A stretch of DNA of 64,000 bases from Oscillospiraceae bacterium (GCA_017432285.1 JAFRJM010000022.1:1-64000), one strand, 5' to 3'; shown: positions 26,145 through 35,351, counted from the stretch's first letter. The notes: generated by a model not told the origin, from the sequence alone. Translations and numbers: made by a program.

Positions 26145-26180
26145 CAGTGATCCTCCTTTCTTTCGTGATAATAATCATCT

Positions 26181-27893
26181 TTATTTTGCCTGGTGCAGCG
26201 TGTGCATCAGAGCGTTGATATCTATCGGTTTTGCCAGGTGTCCGTTCATTCCCGATTCCCTGGCGCGGGCTATATCTTCCGCAAACGTGTTGGCTGTCAT
26301 GGCATAGATCGGGACCGTCATGGCATCAGGTCTGTCTTCAGCGCGTATCGCCTCGGCTGCCTGATAGCCGTTCATCACCGGCATCTGGATATCCATGAGT
26401 ATCATGCTGTACCAGTTTTCATCGGAAGCGCTGAACATCTCAACGGCATCCTTCCCGTTTTCAGCCGTCTCAACTTCCGCGTGTGTGACAGCTAACAGTT
26501 CTTTTGCTATCTCCCGGTTGATGAGGTTGTCTTCGACCAGCAGGATATGCTTTCCTGTCAGATCGGGATATGCGCCGGAGCCTCCAGTTTCATCATCTTT
26601 GCCCTGCAGAGCGGAAGAAAGGCCGTTGATCAGTGACTTGCGGAAGAATGGACGCGGGATAAAATGATGTATCCCGTTTCTGTTTGCCTGATACTCGATC
26701 TCTTCCCAGTTAGCCAGGCTGCACAGCACAAGAACAAGTTCGGGATATGATCTGTGGAGATATGAGCTGATACCAAAAACGGAATCTCCTTCAGCCAGTT
26801 GCTGGCCGATTGTCACCGCCTGATAGCTCTTTCCGTGGAAATCCGCATCTGTTATCGCTGAAACAGCATCGGAGGCTGAGGCGACGATCTCGCATCTTGC
26901 TCCTGCCTCGCCCAGATATTTCGTAAACAGATTCGCAGCTGAGGATTCCCCCTCTATTATCAGTATGTTTTTGTCCTTAAGCGGACCAGTTTCGAGTTTC
27001 TGGACCTCATAAGTGAGCGGAAGTGAGACCGTGACCGTAGTTCCTTCACCTAGCGCGCTCTCTATGCTGATCTCTCCGCCCATGGCCTCCACCGTCTTCT
27101 TGACGATGCTCATTCCAAGGCCGGTGCCCTCTATGCGGGATACGGTCGTTGAGTTGACGCGCTCAAAAGGCTCAAAGATCTTTTTCAGAAATTCCTCGCT
27201 CATACCGATGCCGTTGTCAGCACAGGTAAATATGAGCCTGACTTTGTTGCCGGGATCCACATCCTCCGTGACATAGAGCGACAGCTTTCCGTTAGCCTCT
27301 GTGTATTTGACTGAGTTGTTTATGATGTTCACCAGCACCTGACGTATGCGGAGAGCATCGCCGTAAAGGTATTCGGCATCTATACTTCCCACCTTGAAAT
27401 CAAAGCTGTGATTTTTTTCAGCCATCTGCGGACGGACGATCACGAGCACATCGTGAAGCAGATCGCTGAGGGAAAACAATTCGGTATTGACTGTCATCTT
27501 TCCCGAGTTGATCCTGGACATGTCGAGAACATCATTGATCAGGCTCAGAAGGTGTGAGCTGGCAACATCTATCTTGTTGAGAGCATCCGCTACACGGCTC
27601 TTCTCATCTATATGCTTCTTAGCAAGAGCCGTCATGCCTACAATTGCGTTCATAGGTGTACGGATGTCATGGGACATGTTGCTCAGGAACGATTCCTTTG
27701 CAATGTTCGCGTCATTTGCCTCGCGGAGTTTTTCCTGAAGAGAGCCTATCTCTTCGTCTTCATCAGTGCCGCAGATAAGCAGCTCCGCTCCGTCAGAAAG
27801 AGGTACCGTATAAGTCACGAGATCAATTTCAAACTGATCAGACTTAAACAGGATACTGCTGTTTCTGTCTCTAACGGCGTATTGTTTTTCCAT
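26181..27893 (-). CDS. Soluble hybrid sensor histidine kinase with pseudo-receiver and receiver domains
   Basis: The start is set at ATG 27893 (GGGGA eight bases upstream); the frame could begin at 27923. The 570-residue protein has no membrane segment. Order: short N-terminal sensory part (about 1-60), His-kinase A domain with SNMSHDIRTPMNAIVGM (His about 75), ATPase domain with VLVNIINNSVKYTE and EGTGLGMSIV, then a receiver-like domain (about 305-435) whose phosphoacceptor Asp is missing (VTIGQQLAEGD), then a canonical receiver with ILLVEDNLINREIA and LMDIQMPVMNG (Asp about 501). Cytoplasmic stimuli are sensed. It is followed by the HD-GYP-like gene, its likely partner. Confidence 0.85.
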   Translation of the reverse strand: MEKQYAVRDRNSSILFKSDQFEIDLVTYTVPLSDGAELLICGTDEDEEIGSLQEKLREANDANIAKESFLSNMSHDIRTPMNAIVGMTALAKKHIDEKSRVADALNKIDVASSHLLSLINDVLDMSRINSGKMTVNTELFSLSDLLHDVLVIVRPQMAEKNHSFDFKVGSIDAEYLYGDALRIRQVLVNIINNSVKYTEANGKLSLYVTEDVDPGNKVRLIFTCADNGIGMSEEFLKKIFEPFERVNSTTVSRIEGTGLGMSIVKKTVEAMGGEISIESALGEGTTVTVSLPLTYEVQKLETGPLKDKNILIIEGESSAANLFTKYLGEAGARCEIVASASDAVSAITDADFHGKSYQAVTIGQQLAEGDSVFGISSYLHRSYPELVLVLCSLANWEEIEYQANRNGIHHFIPRPFFRKSLINGLSSALQGKDDETGGSGAYPDLTGKHILLVEDNLINREIAKELLAVTHAEVETAENGKDAVEMFSASDENWYSMILMDIQMPVMNGYQAAEAIRAEDRPDAMTVPIYAMTANTFAEDIARARESGMNGHLAKPIDINALMHTLHQAK

Positions 27894-28029
27894 AATCGAT
27901 ATCCCCATAATCGTGTCCGTCATTTATAGTTGCATTACGAGTTTATTGTACCATTGAAAAAAAGCCTTTTCTAGAACTGCAGACAATCCCATCAATATGA
28001 GAAAAGCAGGAAGAATATTTCCGCCATTC

Positions 28030-28058
28030 TTGACGGCTCATTTCCTATGCGCAATAAT
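28030..28058 (+). promoter_or_regulatory. Promoter giving a leaderless transcript
   Basis: TTGACG (28030-28035), 17-bp spacer, AATAAT (28053-28058), then seven bases to the ATG at 28066. There is no Shine-Dalgarno site. Transcription would begin at or within a base or two of the start codon. Confidence 0.6.
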
Positions 28059-28065
28059 TTAAACA

Positions 28066-28950
28066 ATGAGTATCAGAGATTATACAAGCCAGGAACTGAT
28101 CGAACGGCTCGACTCAGGAAAGATGTCTGTCCTAAACACCATCGGCGCTCACGACATGAAGAGAGAGATGGTTCCCATAGGAAGACTGTGCTCCTTCGTC
28201 GTCCGCCTTGTTTGCGTGCAGAAAAGCGATACAGACCTGAGGAAAAGAGCCGCAGGGATCATCCGCATTGCCACTCCTGCCAAGCTGCTGGGAAAACTTC
28301 CGTACAGCGACGACACTGTCGTTATCGGGTTCAACCATCCTTCTCTTGGTGAAGTGTGCAGGCTCGTGTATCTGGGATTCAGGAATTACGGCAACAGGGA
28401 ATTCCTTTTCCCGGTAAATCTCCCGTGGTATGAATCTATGGTCCCGGTCATCCCGCAGCTGAAAAGGCTCGGGATCAGGATCACTCCGATGATCACTCCT
28501 GCTACAGAAGCCAAACTGAAGGTGAAGTTCGCAGGCGATGAGTCAAAACTCAAGGATGTACAGCTGCTGAAGATGATGTTCGACCACAAATACATCCGCG
28601 AGGTAAAGTCAGTTTCCGAGAATAACGGTATAATTTTTGTCGCTCCGTCTGCCACCAGGCAGAAAGAGATAATAGGCAACACGGTGAATCCGTCCATGAC
28701 TGTACTTGCCCATCTTGTGCATAAGGGAGACCGCAAGGCGCTGTTCGTACCAGTATCCGTCTTCGCTCCGAAGCATGGTAACAGAGAGCTGAACCTTTTC
28801 CGCTCATATTACATCGAACCGTGCGAACCGTTCACTTCTGATCAGGTCAAGGCCCTCACAGGAGGCAGAGACCGTGAATTCGATTTCACTTTCCTCCGCA
28901 GGATAGATAAGGTGCACCGTGAGCGCGCAGCTAAACTGCATTACGATTGA
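28066..28950 (+). CDS. Putative PlsC/LPLAT-fold acyltransferase with unusual motifs
   Basis: A 294-residue soluble protein. The middle resembles glycerol-phosphate acyltransferases: VVIGFNHPSLGE places His91 and Glu96 where PlsC has HX4D, and FVAPSATRQ (about 192-199) stands where PlsC has FPEGTRS. Glu in place of Asp and the lost Glu-Gly make catalysis uncertain. Such proteins acylate lysophospholipids or glycerol phosphate at the membrane. I would not rule out a different Rossmann-like fold. It is monocistronic, leaderless by promoter position, and ends in a bidirectional terminator. Confidence 0.5.
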   Translation: MSIRDYTSQELIERLDSGKMSVLNTIGAHDMKREMVPIGRLCSFVVRLVCVQKSDTDLRKRAAGIIRIATPAKLLGKLPYSDDTVVIGFNHPSLGEVCRLVYLGFRNYGNREFLFPVNLPWYESMVPVIPQLKRLGIRITPMITPATEAKLKVKFAGDESKLKDVQLLKMMFDHKYIREVKSVSENNGIIFVAPSATRQKEIIGNTVNPSMTVLAHLVHKGDRKALFVPVSVFAPKHGNRELNLFRSYYIEPCEPFTSDQVKALTGGRDREFDFTFLRRIDKVHRERAAKLHYD

Positions 28951-28969
28951 TCAAAACTGCATATAAAAA

Positions 28970-28995
28970 CGGGTAGGATCGAGAGATCCTGCCCG
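28970..28995. terminator. Bidirectional intrinsic terminator
   Basis: CGGGTAGGATC and GATCCTGCCCG around GAGA; CTTCTTT follows on plus and GTTTTTAT on minus. Confidence 0.9.
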
Positions 28996-29016
28996 CTTCT
29001 TTATGTATAGTTCCTG

Positions 29017-29598
29017 TTATTGTTCGCCAGTTTCCGACTTGTATTCTTCCAGGAATCCAATCAGAAAAGCATGCCTCTTCTCTGCCAGTTCCCTGCCCGC
29101 TTCAGTGTTCATCTCGTCCTTCAGAAGAAGCAGTTTGTCATAGAAATGCTGAATGGAATCATCCAGAGGTCTTCCCCTCTCTCCTCCGAAAGCGAATGTC
29201 CTTGCAATACCTATGGCTCCAAGAGCGTCCAGCCTGTCCGCATCCTGTACGATCTTTCCTTCAATGGTATCAGGTCTCCTGCCTCTGTTCCTGCTGAACG
29301 ATACCATATTTATCGTCGAACAGATCTCATCTGTCTTTTCTTCAGTAATTCCATTCTCTATAAGAAAATGCCTTGCGTTTGCATTGTTCTCAGTATTGAA
29401 CAGTTTGTGGTCGTCCGCATCGTGAAGCAAAGCCGCCAGAGCTACTGTTTCCCTGTCGCATTCTGGTTCCTTATCAGCCAAAAGCATAGCGTTCTCATAC
29501 ACCCTATAGGTGTGATCCGCGCCGTGGCCTCCGAAATCCGAATGGAACAGTTCTTCCACATATGCTTTAGCTTTTTCTATAAGGTTGAGATCGTCCAT
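29017..29598 (-). CDS. HD-domain metal-dependent phosphohydrolase (YedJ-like)
   Basis: The start is at ATG 29598, eight bases after AGAGG; a GTG nine bases earlier is the alternative. The 193-residue protein has GADHTYRVYENAM (first His), LAALLHDADDHKLF (HD pair) and IVQDADRLDALGAIGIART (second Asp), the signature of HD hydrolases of the YedJ/YpgQ group. These act on nucleotides or other phosphates in the cytoplasm. Substrate cannot be read. Confidence 0.9.
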   Translation of the reverse strand: MDDLNLIEKAKAYVEELFHSDFGGHGADHTYRVYENAMLLADKEPECDRETVALAALLHDADDHKLFNTENNANARHFLIENGITEEKTDEICSTINMVSFSRNRGRRPDTIEGKIVQDADRLDALGAIGIARTFAFGGERGRPLDDSIQHFYDKLLLLKDEMNTEAGRELAEKRHAFLIGFLEEYKSETGEQ

Positions 29599-29690
29599 AG
29601 TAATCACCTCTCTATGGAATTAGTATACCATTTGATCCGGATTTTGAATAAAATGATGTTATATAATACCGCCTTGACGGAGGAAGAATA

Positions 29691-31238
29691 ATGAGACCTG
29701 AATGGCTGAGAAACGCTGTATTCTATGAGATATATCCCCAATCTTTTCAGGACACCAACTCGGACGGAATAGGAGACCTTGAGGGTATAATCCAAAGACT
29801 GGATTATATATCATCTCTGGGCTGCAATGCTTTATGGATAAATCCCTGCTTCGACTCCCCTTTCATGGATGCCGGATATGATGTCAGGGATTACAAGAAA
29901 GTAGCTCCGAGATATGGGACCAACGAGGACCTCATCCGCCTCTTCGATGAAGCACACAAAAGAGGCATAAAGGTTCTTCTGGATCTGGTGCCAGGACACA
30001 CATCGGATGAGCATGAATGGTTCAGGGAATCCTGCAAGGCAGAGCGGAACGAATACTCAGACAGATATGTATGGACAGAGCACGCTTTCCAGGGAATAGC
30101 GGACCATCCGTATATCTCCGGGATGAAGGAACGCGCAGGCTCATATATGCTGAACTTCTTCGCCTCCCAGCCCGCTCTCAACTACGGATGGCTGAATAGG
30201 ACTGAACACTGGATGTCCGCTCCCGACTCACCCGAAGCGGTCGCCACGAAGGAAGCCATGAAGGATGTTATGCGCTTCTGGCTGGACCGCGGATGCGACG
30301 GATTCCGCGTGGATATGGCAGACTCCCTGGTGAAGAACGATGACAGCGACAAACACGCAACCGCCGCTATATGGAGAGATATCCGCAATATGCTGGACAG
30401 GGACTATCCGGAAGCTGCTCTCGTAAGCGAGTGGTCCAATCCGTATCAGGCGATATGTCTGGGAGGTTTCCATATGGACTTCTATCTGGACCACCATTAC
30501 AACGGATACAACACCCTGTTAAGAGACTATGAGACAGAAGGCGGAGACCACAGTTTCTTCAAGAAGGATGCAGGCGGTGAGATCTCACGTTTCCTGAACG
30601 ACTATCTGCCCAAATATGAAGTGTCCAAGGCCAAGGGCTACATCTCCATGTTCACCTGCAACCATGACACTCCCCGTCCGGCAAACACACTGTCTCCTGA
30701 TGAACTGAAACTTGCCTATGCATTCATCTTCACCATGCCGGGTGTCCCGTTCATCTATTACGGCGATGAGATCGGGATGAGATTCCTTGACGTGAAGACC
30801 AAGGAAGGCGGATACCAGCGCACGGGAAGCCGCACCCCGATGCAGTGGGATGACTCCGTGAACAAAGGATTCTCGGATGCGGATCCCGGGCTCCTCTACC
30901 TCCCCGTCGATCCATCCGATGATGCTCCAAGCGTTTCCGATCAGGAGTCCAATCCGGATTCACTGCTCAACGAGACAAAGCGCCTGACGGCTTTAAGGCA
31001 CCGATACACTGACCTTCAGGCTGACTCTCCCTTTGAAGTCATTAAAGCCGGAGGTCCGAATGAGCCGTTCGTGTATTCCAGAGGAGATAAGATCCTCGCA
31101 GTAAACACTTCCTCGAAAGGATACAGTGTAGATCTTCCTTCAGCGGAGGGAAAGGAACTGCTGTACAGCATAAACAAGTGTGAACTGAACAGCACGGAAC
31201 TTGTATTGCCGCCTCAGTCATTTGCTGTTTTAGGCTAA
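29691..31238 (+). CDS. GH13-family alpha-glucosidase or related amylase-family enzyme
   Basis: A 515-residue cytoplasmic GH13 enzyme without signal peptide. Region I: GYDVRDYKKVAPRYGT. Catalytic nucleophile Asp in GFRVDMADSL. Acid/base Glu in ALVSEWSNP. Third Asp in TCNHDTPRP. A C-terminal beta domain starts near residue 430. The opening RNAVFYEIYPQSF resembles oligo-1,6-glucosidase and trehalose-6-phosphate hydrolase types. GGAGGAAGAATA precedes the ATG. Natural substrate is probably a short alpha-glucan or disaccharide; exact subfamily is unclear. Confidence 0.9.
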   Translation: MRPEWLRNAVFYEIYPQSFQDTNSDGIGDLEGIIQRLDYISSLGCNALWINPCFDSPFMDAGYDVRDYKKVAPRYGTNEDLIRLFDEAHKRGIKVLLDLVPGHTSDEHEWFRESCKAERNEYSDRYVWTEHAFQGIADHPYISGMKERAGSYMLNFFASQPALNYGWLNRTEHWMSAPDSPEAVATKEAMKDVMRFWLDRGCDGFRVDMADSLVKNDDSDKHATAAIWRDIRNMLDRDYPEAALVSEWSNPYQAICLGGFHMDFYLDHHYNGYNTLLRDYETEGGDHSFFKKDAGGEISRFLNDYLPKYEVSKAKGYISMFTCNHDTPRPANTLSPDELKLAYAFIFTMPGVPFIYYGDEIGMRFLDVKTKEGGYQRTGSRTPMQWDDSVNKGFSDADPGLLYLPVDPSDDAPSVSDQESNPDSLLNETKRLTALRHRYTDLQADSPFEVIKAGGPNEPFVYSRGDKILAVNTSSKGYSVDLPSAEGKELLYSINKCELNSTELVLPPQSFAVLG

Positions 31239-31253
31239 CTTATACCACAAGAA

Positions 31254-31291
31254 AAGACTTATGCAGTCCTTCAACTGGCTGCATAAGTCTT
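31254..31291. terminator. Bidirectional intrinsic terminator
   Basis: AAGACTTATGCAG pairs with CTGCATAAGTCTT over a 12-base loop. It lies between convergent GH13 and ATP-grasp genes. Confidence 0.8.
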
Positions 31292-31305
31292 ATTTGTATT
31301 TCTGA

Positions 31306-32493
31306 TTATTCCTCTTCAAAGACCTTGGCTACGAAATCGTTCATCTCGTCCAGAGATTTGAAGCAGGACAGGAAGTAGTAATCTCCCATATCATCCGTCA
31401 GTGCTGCGCCTACGCGTCCTTCTTCAACCACATGATCTCCATAGGTATTTAGAATGTCTTCCCTGCTGAGAACATAGTTTCTGGCATCTCTCCTGCCAGT
31501 GAATACACAGTTCTGCTTGGCATCTTTGCCCTTCTCTGTACGGTCAAAGGCTATCATGTCCGCCCAGATCTTATATACGTCGGTGCCGTTCGCATAGTTC
31601 ATCATGGACGGAGATATACCGCCGCTGGGCCTCATGTTCACTTCAAGTGCTACTATGTCGTCTTTCTTTCCTATGTGCTGGTCTCTGTTCAGCCTGAAGA
31701 ACTCAAAGTGGACGAACCTGCTGTGGACACCAAATGCCTTCAGGGCTGCTCTGCCCACGGCTCTAAGTTCATCAGGGAGCTCGTCCCTGATGTAGAAGCA
31801 GCTGTTGCCCTGCTCGAGGACCACCTGCATAAGGTCGACGGCTGTGACGTTTCCAGTTTCGAAAAGCGGAACACCTGCACTATTCACGATAGCATCATAG
31901 GTATTTACTGTTGCATCGATGAACTCCTCCATGATGTACAGCGTGTCATCTTTGAACCCGAAGAATTCATCAAGATCCGAATCACTCGAGAGCTTGTATG
32001 TTCTTGTAGCTCCGACGCCGTTGTCCGGCTTCACTATCACGGGATAGCCGACTTCATCAATAAACTTTTTGCAGTTCTCCCTGTTGTCCACAAGATGATA
32101 TCTTGCAACAGGGACTCCGGCAATTTTGTATTTTTCTTTCATCTTGGACTTGAACTTGACGCTAGGCATATCTTCCGGCTGGAACCCTGAAAGAATGTTG
32201 AAGTCCTTTCTCAGATCCGCATCCCTTTCAAGCCAGTATTCGTTGTTGGATTCGAGCCAGTCGATCCTTCCGTACTTGTGGATATAGAACGCGACAGCGC
32301 GGTACACTTCATCATAATTCTCCAGCGAGGAGACCTTATAATACTCGTCCAGTGACTCTTTGAGCTCATACGCTAGATTGTCATACGGGCTGTCGCCGAT
32401 GCCCAGCACTCTCAGGCCGTTCTCCCTGAGACGTCTGCAGAAGAGCCAGTAGTTGTCCGGGAAATTGGGTGATATAAAAACAAAATTCTTCAT
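31306..32493 (-). CDS. ATP-grasp carboxylate-amine ligase-like protein
   Basis: A 395-residue protein. An N-terminal Rossmann-like domain (about 1-110, VFISPNFPDNYWLF) precedes an ATP-grasp fold: YPVIVKPDNGVGATRTY (ATP-binding Lys and glycine loop), YIMEEFID (adenine contact) and VALEVNMRPSGG (metal-binding Glu and Asn). ATP-grasp enzymes join a carboxylate to an amine via an acyl phosphate. The partner substrates are unknown. It is 22 bases downstream of an esterase gene on the same strand, GGAG before the start. Confidence 0.85.
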   Translation of the reverse strand: MKNFVFISPNFPDNYWLFCRRLRENGLRVLGIGDSPYDNLAYELKESLDEYYKVSSLENYDEVYRAVAFYIHKYGRIDWLESNNEYWLERDADLRKDFNILSGFQPEDMPSVKFKSKMKEKYKIAGVPVARYHLVDNRENCKKFIDEVGYPVIVKPDNGVGATRTYKLSSDSDLDEFFGFKDDTLYIMEEFIDATVNTYDAIVNSAGVPLFETGNVTAVDLMQVVLEQGNSCFYIRDELPDELRAVGRAALKAFGVHSRFVHFEFFRLNRDQHIGKKDDIVALEVNMRPSGGISPSMMNYANGTDVYKIWADMIAFDRTEKGKDAKQNCVFTGRRDARNYVLSREDILNTYGDHVVEEGRVGAALTDDMGDYYFLSCFKSLDEMNDFVAKVFEEE

Positions 32494-32515
32494 TGTGGTA
32501 CTCCAAAACTATTCG

Positions 32516-33289
32516 CTACTCGAGGCCATAAAACAGGGTACTGAGGAAAAACGGTATGGACAGCTCCCATGACGCTTCCGAATGGAAACCGTCTGGCACT
32601 ATCCTGCTGTCCAGCAGGACGCCTTTTCTCACGAGAAGGTTCGTTGCGGTTCCATATACCTTCTTAGCCCAGGCGCTTCTCAGTTCCTGAGAGCCCATAT
32701 CCATGTACAGAACCGTTCTGCCGATCTTGCCGCTGTTTATCATCTCCCGTACTTTCATGGGGGCGAAACCGAATGCAGGTGACAGAGCGGCTCCTCTTGA
32801 GAAGACATCGTTGTATTCCATCAGAGCGTAAACTGTCATCAGCCCTCCCATGGAGCTTCCGGCGATGAAAGTGTATTCTCTGTCCGGCAGTGTCGGATAG
32901 TTCGCGTCTATATATGGCTTGAACTCGTTCACTATGTAGTCCATAGTGATCTTCCCGCGTCCCTTTATACTTCCGAAATGCTTGTTCTCGAAATCGAACG
33001 GAGAATACTCAGACAAACGTCCGCCGCACTCGTCCCTCTCATCATGATGGTTGCATTCGATAGCAGCTACGATCAGGGGCACATTGTGCTCTGTGAAATA
33101 GCTCCTTATGCCCCAGCATTTGCCAAAAGAAGCATCCTCATCATAGAAAAGATTCTGCCCGTCAAACATATACAGTACAGGATACCTTGCATCCGGATCG
33201 GACAGTGCTTCTTCCGGGACATATACATATGCCTGACGCTCCTCATCTCCTGTCAGCTGAGGTATAGTTATCGTCCATTCATCATTCAT
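32516..33289 (-). CDS. Alpha/beta-hydrolase, esterase-D/Fes-like
   Basis: A 257-residue cytoplasmic esterase. YPVLYMFDGQNLFYDE is the usual opening, the nucleophile elbow reads FIAGSSMGGL with Ser in the middle, and VPDGFHSEASW provides the catalytic His. Members resemble carbohydrate esterases and enterochelin esterases (IroE, YbbA types). It is first in a two-gene unit with the ATP-grasp gene. The initiator ATG has only a weak AGAG upstream. Confidence 0.87.
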   Translation of the reverse strand: MNDEWTITIPQLTGDEERQAYVYVPEEALSDPDARYPVLYMFDGQNLFYDEDASFGKCWGIRSYFTEHNVPLIVAAIECNHHDERDECGGRLSEYSPFDFENKHFGSIKGRGKITMDYIVNEFKPYIDANYPTLPDREYTFIAGSSMGGLMTVYALMEYNDVFSRGAALSPAFGFAPMKVREMINSGKIGRTVLYMDMGSQELRSAWAKKVYGTATNLLVRKGVLLDSRIVPDGFHSEASWELSIPFFLSTLFYGLE

Positions 33290-33417
33290 CGCTCTGGTAT
33301 AGGCCTTCTTTCTTGCCGAAAATGTTATAATCGATACAAATATACGATTTAGGAATACATTACATTATTAGCCGTACTTACCGCAAGTATTTTATTCTGC
33401 AGAAAGGTTATTTTTAT

Positions 33418-33981
33418 ATGAGCACTCAAAAAGAGATCCGGTCCAAAGGGAAAAAAGCCAGAAGAAGCCTGAGCCACGAAGAGCGCAAAAGCTTTTCTGC
33501 AAAAATAGTCCAGCGTATTGCTAATTCTCCCCTGTTTTTCTCTGCCAGCAATATAATGATCTACGCTGCACTTGAAGAAGAAGTCGATCTCAGTTCTCTA
33601 CGGTCTCTTGCAGAGAGCAGAGATAAGCAGTTCTATTATCCTAGGGTTCAGGGAGAAGACATGATCGCTATATCCCCTTATTCATTGGATGCCTGGACTA
33701 CTGGCAGCTTCGGTATCCGCGAACCGGATCCGACCCGCTCCACACAGATAGCTCCGAATCAGCTGGATCTTATAATATGTCCCTGCACCGCTTTTGACGA
33801 AACATGTTCAAGAGTCGGCATGGGAGGAGGCTACTATGACAGGTTCCTTCCTCTATGTATCAACGCCGCAGTGATCGCTGTGGCGTTTGAGTGCCAGAAA
33901 GCAGAAAACATTCCCGTACAGGATACTGATATACGTATGGACGCTGTTTTCACGGAAAAAACAGTCTATACCGCGAAATAA
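33418..33981 (+). CDS. 5-formyltetrahydrofolate cyclo-ligase
   Basis: A 187-residue protein with STQKEIRSKGKKARRSL (nucleotide contact), ALEEEVDLS, and the folate signature GMGGGYYDRFLP. It converts 5-formyl-THF to 5,10-methenyl-THF using ATP, recovering a stored folate form. Divergent from the esterase; AAAGG precedes the ATG. It precedes the SPFH gene but is separated from it by that gene's own promoter. Confidence 0.93.
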   Translation: MSTQKEIRSKGKKARRSLSHEERKSFSAKIVQRIANSPLFFSASNIMIYAALEEEVDLSSLRSLAESRDKQFYYPRVQGEDMIAISPYSLDAWTTGSFGIREPDPTRSTQIAPNQLDLIICPCTAFDETCSRVGMGGGYYDRFLPLCINAAVIAVAFECQKAENIPVQDTDIRMDAVFTEKTVYTAK

Positions 33982-34008
33982 CTAATTGTAAACAATTTGT
34001 GACGCCCC

Positions 34009-34053
34009 TTGACATGAGATACCAATATGATATCATTTTGATATCAGATACAA
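34009..34053 (+). promoter_or_regulatory. SPFH-operon promoter overlapped by an 11-bp-spaced iteron operator
   Basis: TTGACA at 34009-34014 with TATCAT at 34031-34036 (16-bp spacer). GATACCA at 34018, GATATCA at 34029 and GATATCA at 34040 are spaced exactly 11 bp, and GATACAA follows at 34047. Two of them sit in perfect TGATATCA palindromes. The sites cover the -10 region, so binding should repress. The ribbon-helix-helix gene at 35100 is the likely source of the repressor. Confidence 0.75.
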
Positions 34054-34082
34054 AACAATCTCTTGAAAGGAGTGTTAATACA

Positions 34083-35081
34083 ATGATTCAGAATGCAAAC
34101 CTCAATTATACTGAGCGCGAGATCCATCCTGTAAACGGATGGCTGAACCTGATTCTGGCAATAGGCGGATACATCCTTGCATTCGTACTGTTTGCAGCTT
34201 CATTTGCAGTCCCGTACTACGGATTCGCGAATTTTCTAAGGATCATTACATTTATCTATTTCTTCATAGGATGGTTCTTCTTCCTCGGGCTGAAGACAGT
34301 CCGCCCGAACGAGGCTCTGGTACTTACATTATTCGGTAAATACTATGGAACCATCAAACAGGAAGGTTTCTACCGTGTGAACCCATTCTGCTCAGCAGTT
34401 TATCCGGGAAGAAACGTCAGCCAGGTGACTGCAGAGAACGTGAACGCAGGTTCTACAAGCGCAACTCAGGTCACTTCCACTACCACCTCATACCGCAGAA
34501 CAGTTTCTCTGAAGGCCCAGGTACTGGACAACAATAAACAGAAGATCAACGATGAGCGCGGAAACCCAATTGAAGTAGGTATCGTAGTGACATGGCAGGT
34601 CATAGACACCGCCAAGGCAGTATTCAATGTAGACAACTATCAGCAGTTCGTGGAGGTCCAGGCAGACTCCGCTCTGCGCGACGTCGTACGCTGCTACCCC
34701 TACGACGATTATGAGGATCACACCATCTCCCTGAGAGGTGAGAGCAGCGAAGTCTCTGAGCGCATCCAAGAAGAACTCCAGAAACGCGTAGAGATCGCAG
34801 GTATCCGGATCCTCGATGCAAGGATCACGCACCTCGCATATGCACCCGAGATCGCAGGAGCGATGCTGCAGCGCCAGCAGGCTGAAGCAGTCATCGAAGC
34901 CCGCCAGAAGATCGTTGACGGTGCAGTAGGAATGGTTGAAATGGCACTTAAGAAACTCTCTGAGAACAATGTCGTAGAACTGGATGACGAGAGAAAAGCC
35001 CAGATGGTAAGCAACCTGCTCGTAGTGCTCTGCGGCAACAAGGATGCTCAGCCTATAGTAAACAGCGGTTCGATCTACTAA
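34083..35081 (+). CDS. SPFH/Band-7 domain membrane protein
   Basis: The start at 34083 has AAAGGAG ten bases upstream; an in-frame start at 33999 would lie in front of the promoter. The 332-residue protein has two adjacent membrane segments (about residues 20-42 and 48-67), then an SPFH domain with [18 protein letters not shown] and GFYRVNPF, and a helical tail with [28 protein letters not shown] proteins (flotillins, prohibitins, HflK/C) form oligomeric rings that organise the membrane. A small ribbon-helix-helix gene follows after 18 bases. Confidence 0.88.
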   Translation: MIQNANLNYTEREIHPVNGWLNLILAIGGYILAFVLFAASFAVPYYGFANFLRIITFIYFFIGWFFFLGLKTVRPNEALVLTLFGKYYGTIKQEGFYRVNPFCSAVYPGRNVSQVTAENVNAGSTSATQVTSTTTSYRRTVSLKAQVLDNNKQKINDERGNPIEVGIVVTWQVIDTAKAVFNVDNYQQFVEVQADSALRDVVRCYPYDDYEDHTISLRGESSEVSERIQEELQKRVEIAGIRILDARITHLAYAPEIAGAMLQRQQAEAVIEARQKIVDGAVGMVEMALKKLSENNVVELDDERKAQMVSNLLVVLCGNKDAQPIVNSGSIY

Positions 35082-35099
35082 TCGATAGAGAGGTTCGGC

Positions 35100-35288
35100 A
35101 TGGAAAAAGAAAAGGAAAAGAAACAGGTACCGCTTCGGCTCTCCTCCTCTCTCTATGCCGAGATCGCTGCCTGGGCAGAGGACGATTTCAGGTCCATCAA
35201 CGGACAGATCGAGTACCTCCTCACCCAGTGCGTCAAAGAAAGGAAGAAAGGAAAGTTCGCAGAGCCGGACCAGTCCACCGAACAATAA
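35100..35288 (+). CDS. Arc-type ribbon-helix-helix DNA-binding protein
   Basis: A 62-residue protein. VPLRLSSSLYAEIAAWAEDD forms the beta strand and first helix of Arc/MetJ-like proteins and FRSINGQIEYLLTQCVKE the second helix. The charged N- and C-termini are flexible. RHH proteins bind as dimers to short half-sites about one helix turn apart. The iterons at 34018-34053 in front of the operon fit this rule. It is likely the local repressor. AGAGG precedes the ATG. Confidence 0.85.
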   Translation: MEKEKEKKQVPLRLSSSLYAEIAAWAEDDFRSINGQIEYLLTQCVKERKKGKFAEPDQSTEQ

Positions 35289-35308
35289 CCGCTTATACAG
35301 CGCACAAA

Positions 35309-35330
35309 AGCCAGGCCACGTGGCCTGGCT
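35309..35330. terminator. Bidirectional intrinsic terminator
   Basis: AGCCAGGCCAC and GTGGCCTGGCT form a perfect palindromic stem; CTTTTATATG on plus, TTTTGTGCG on minus. It ends the SPFH unit and argS. Confidence 0.9.
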
Positions 35331-35351
35331 CTTTTATATGTATTAGATATG

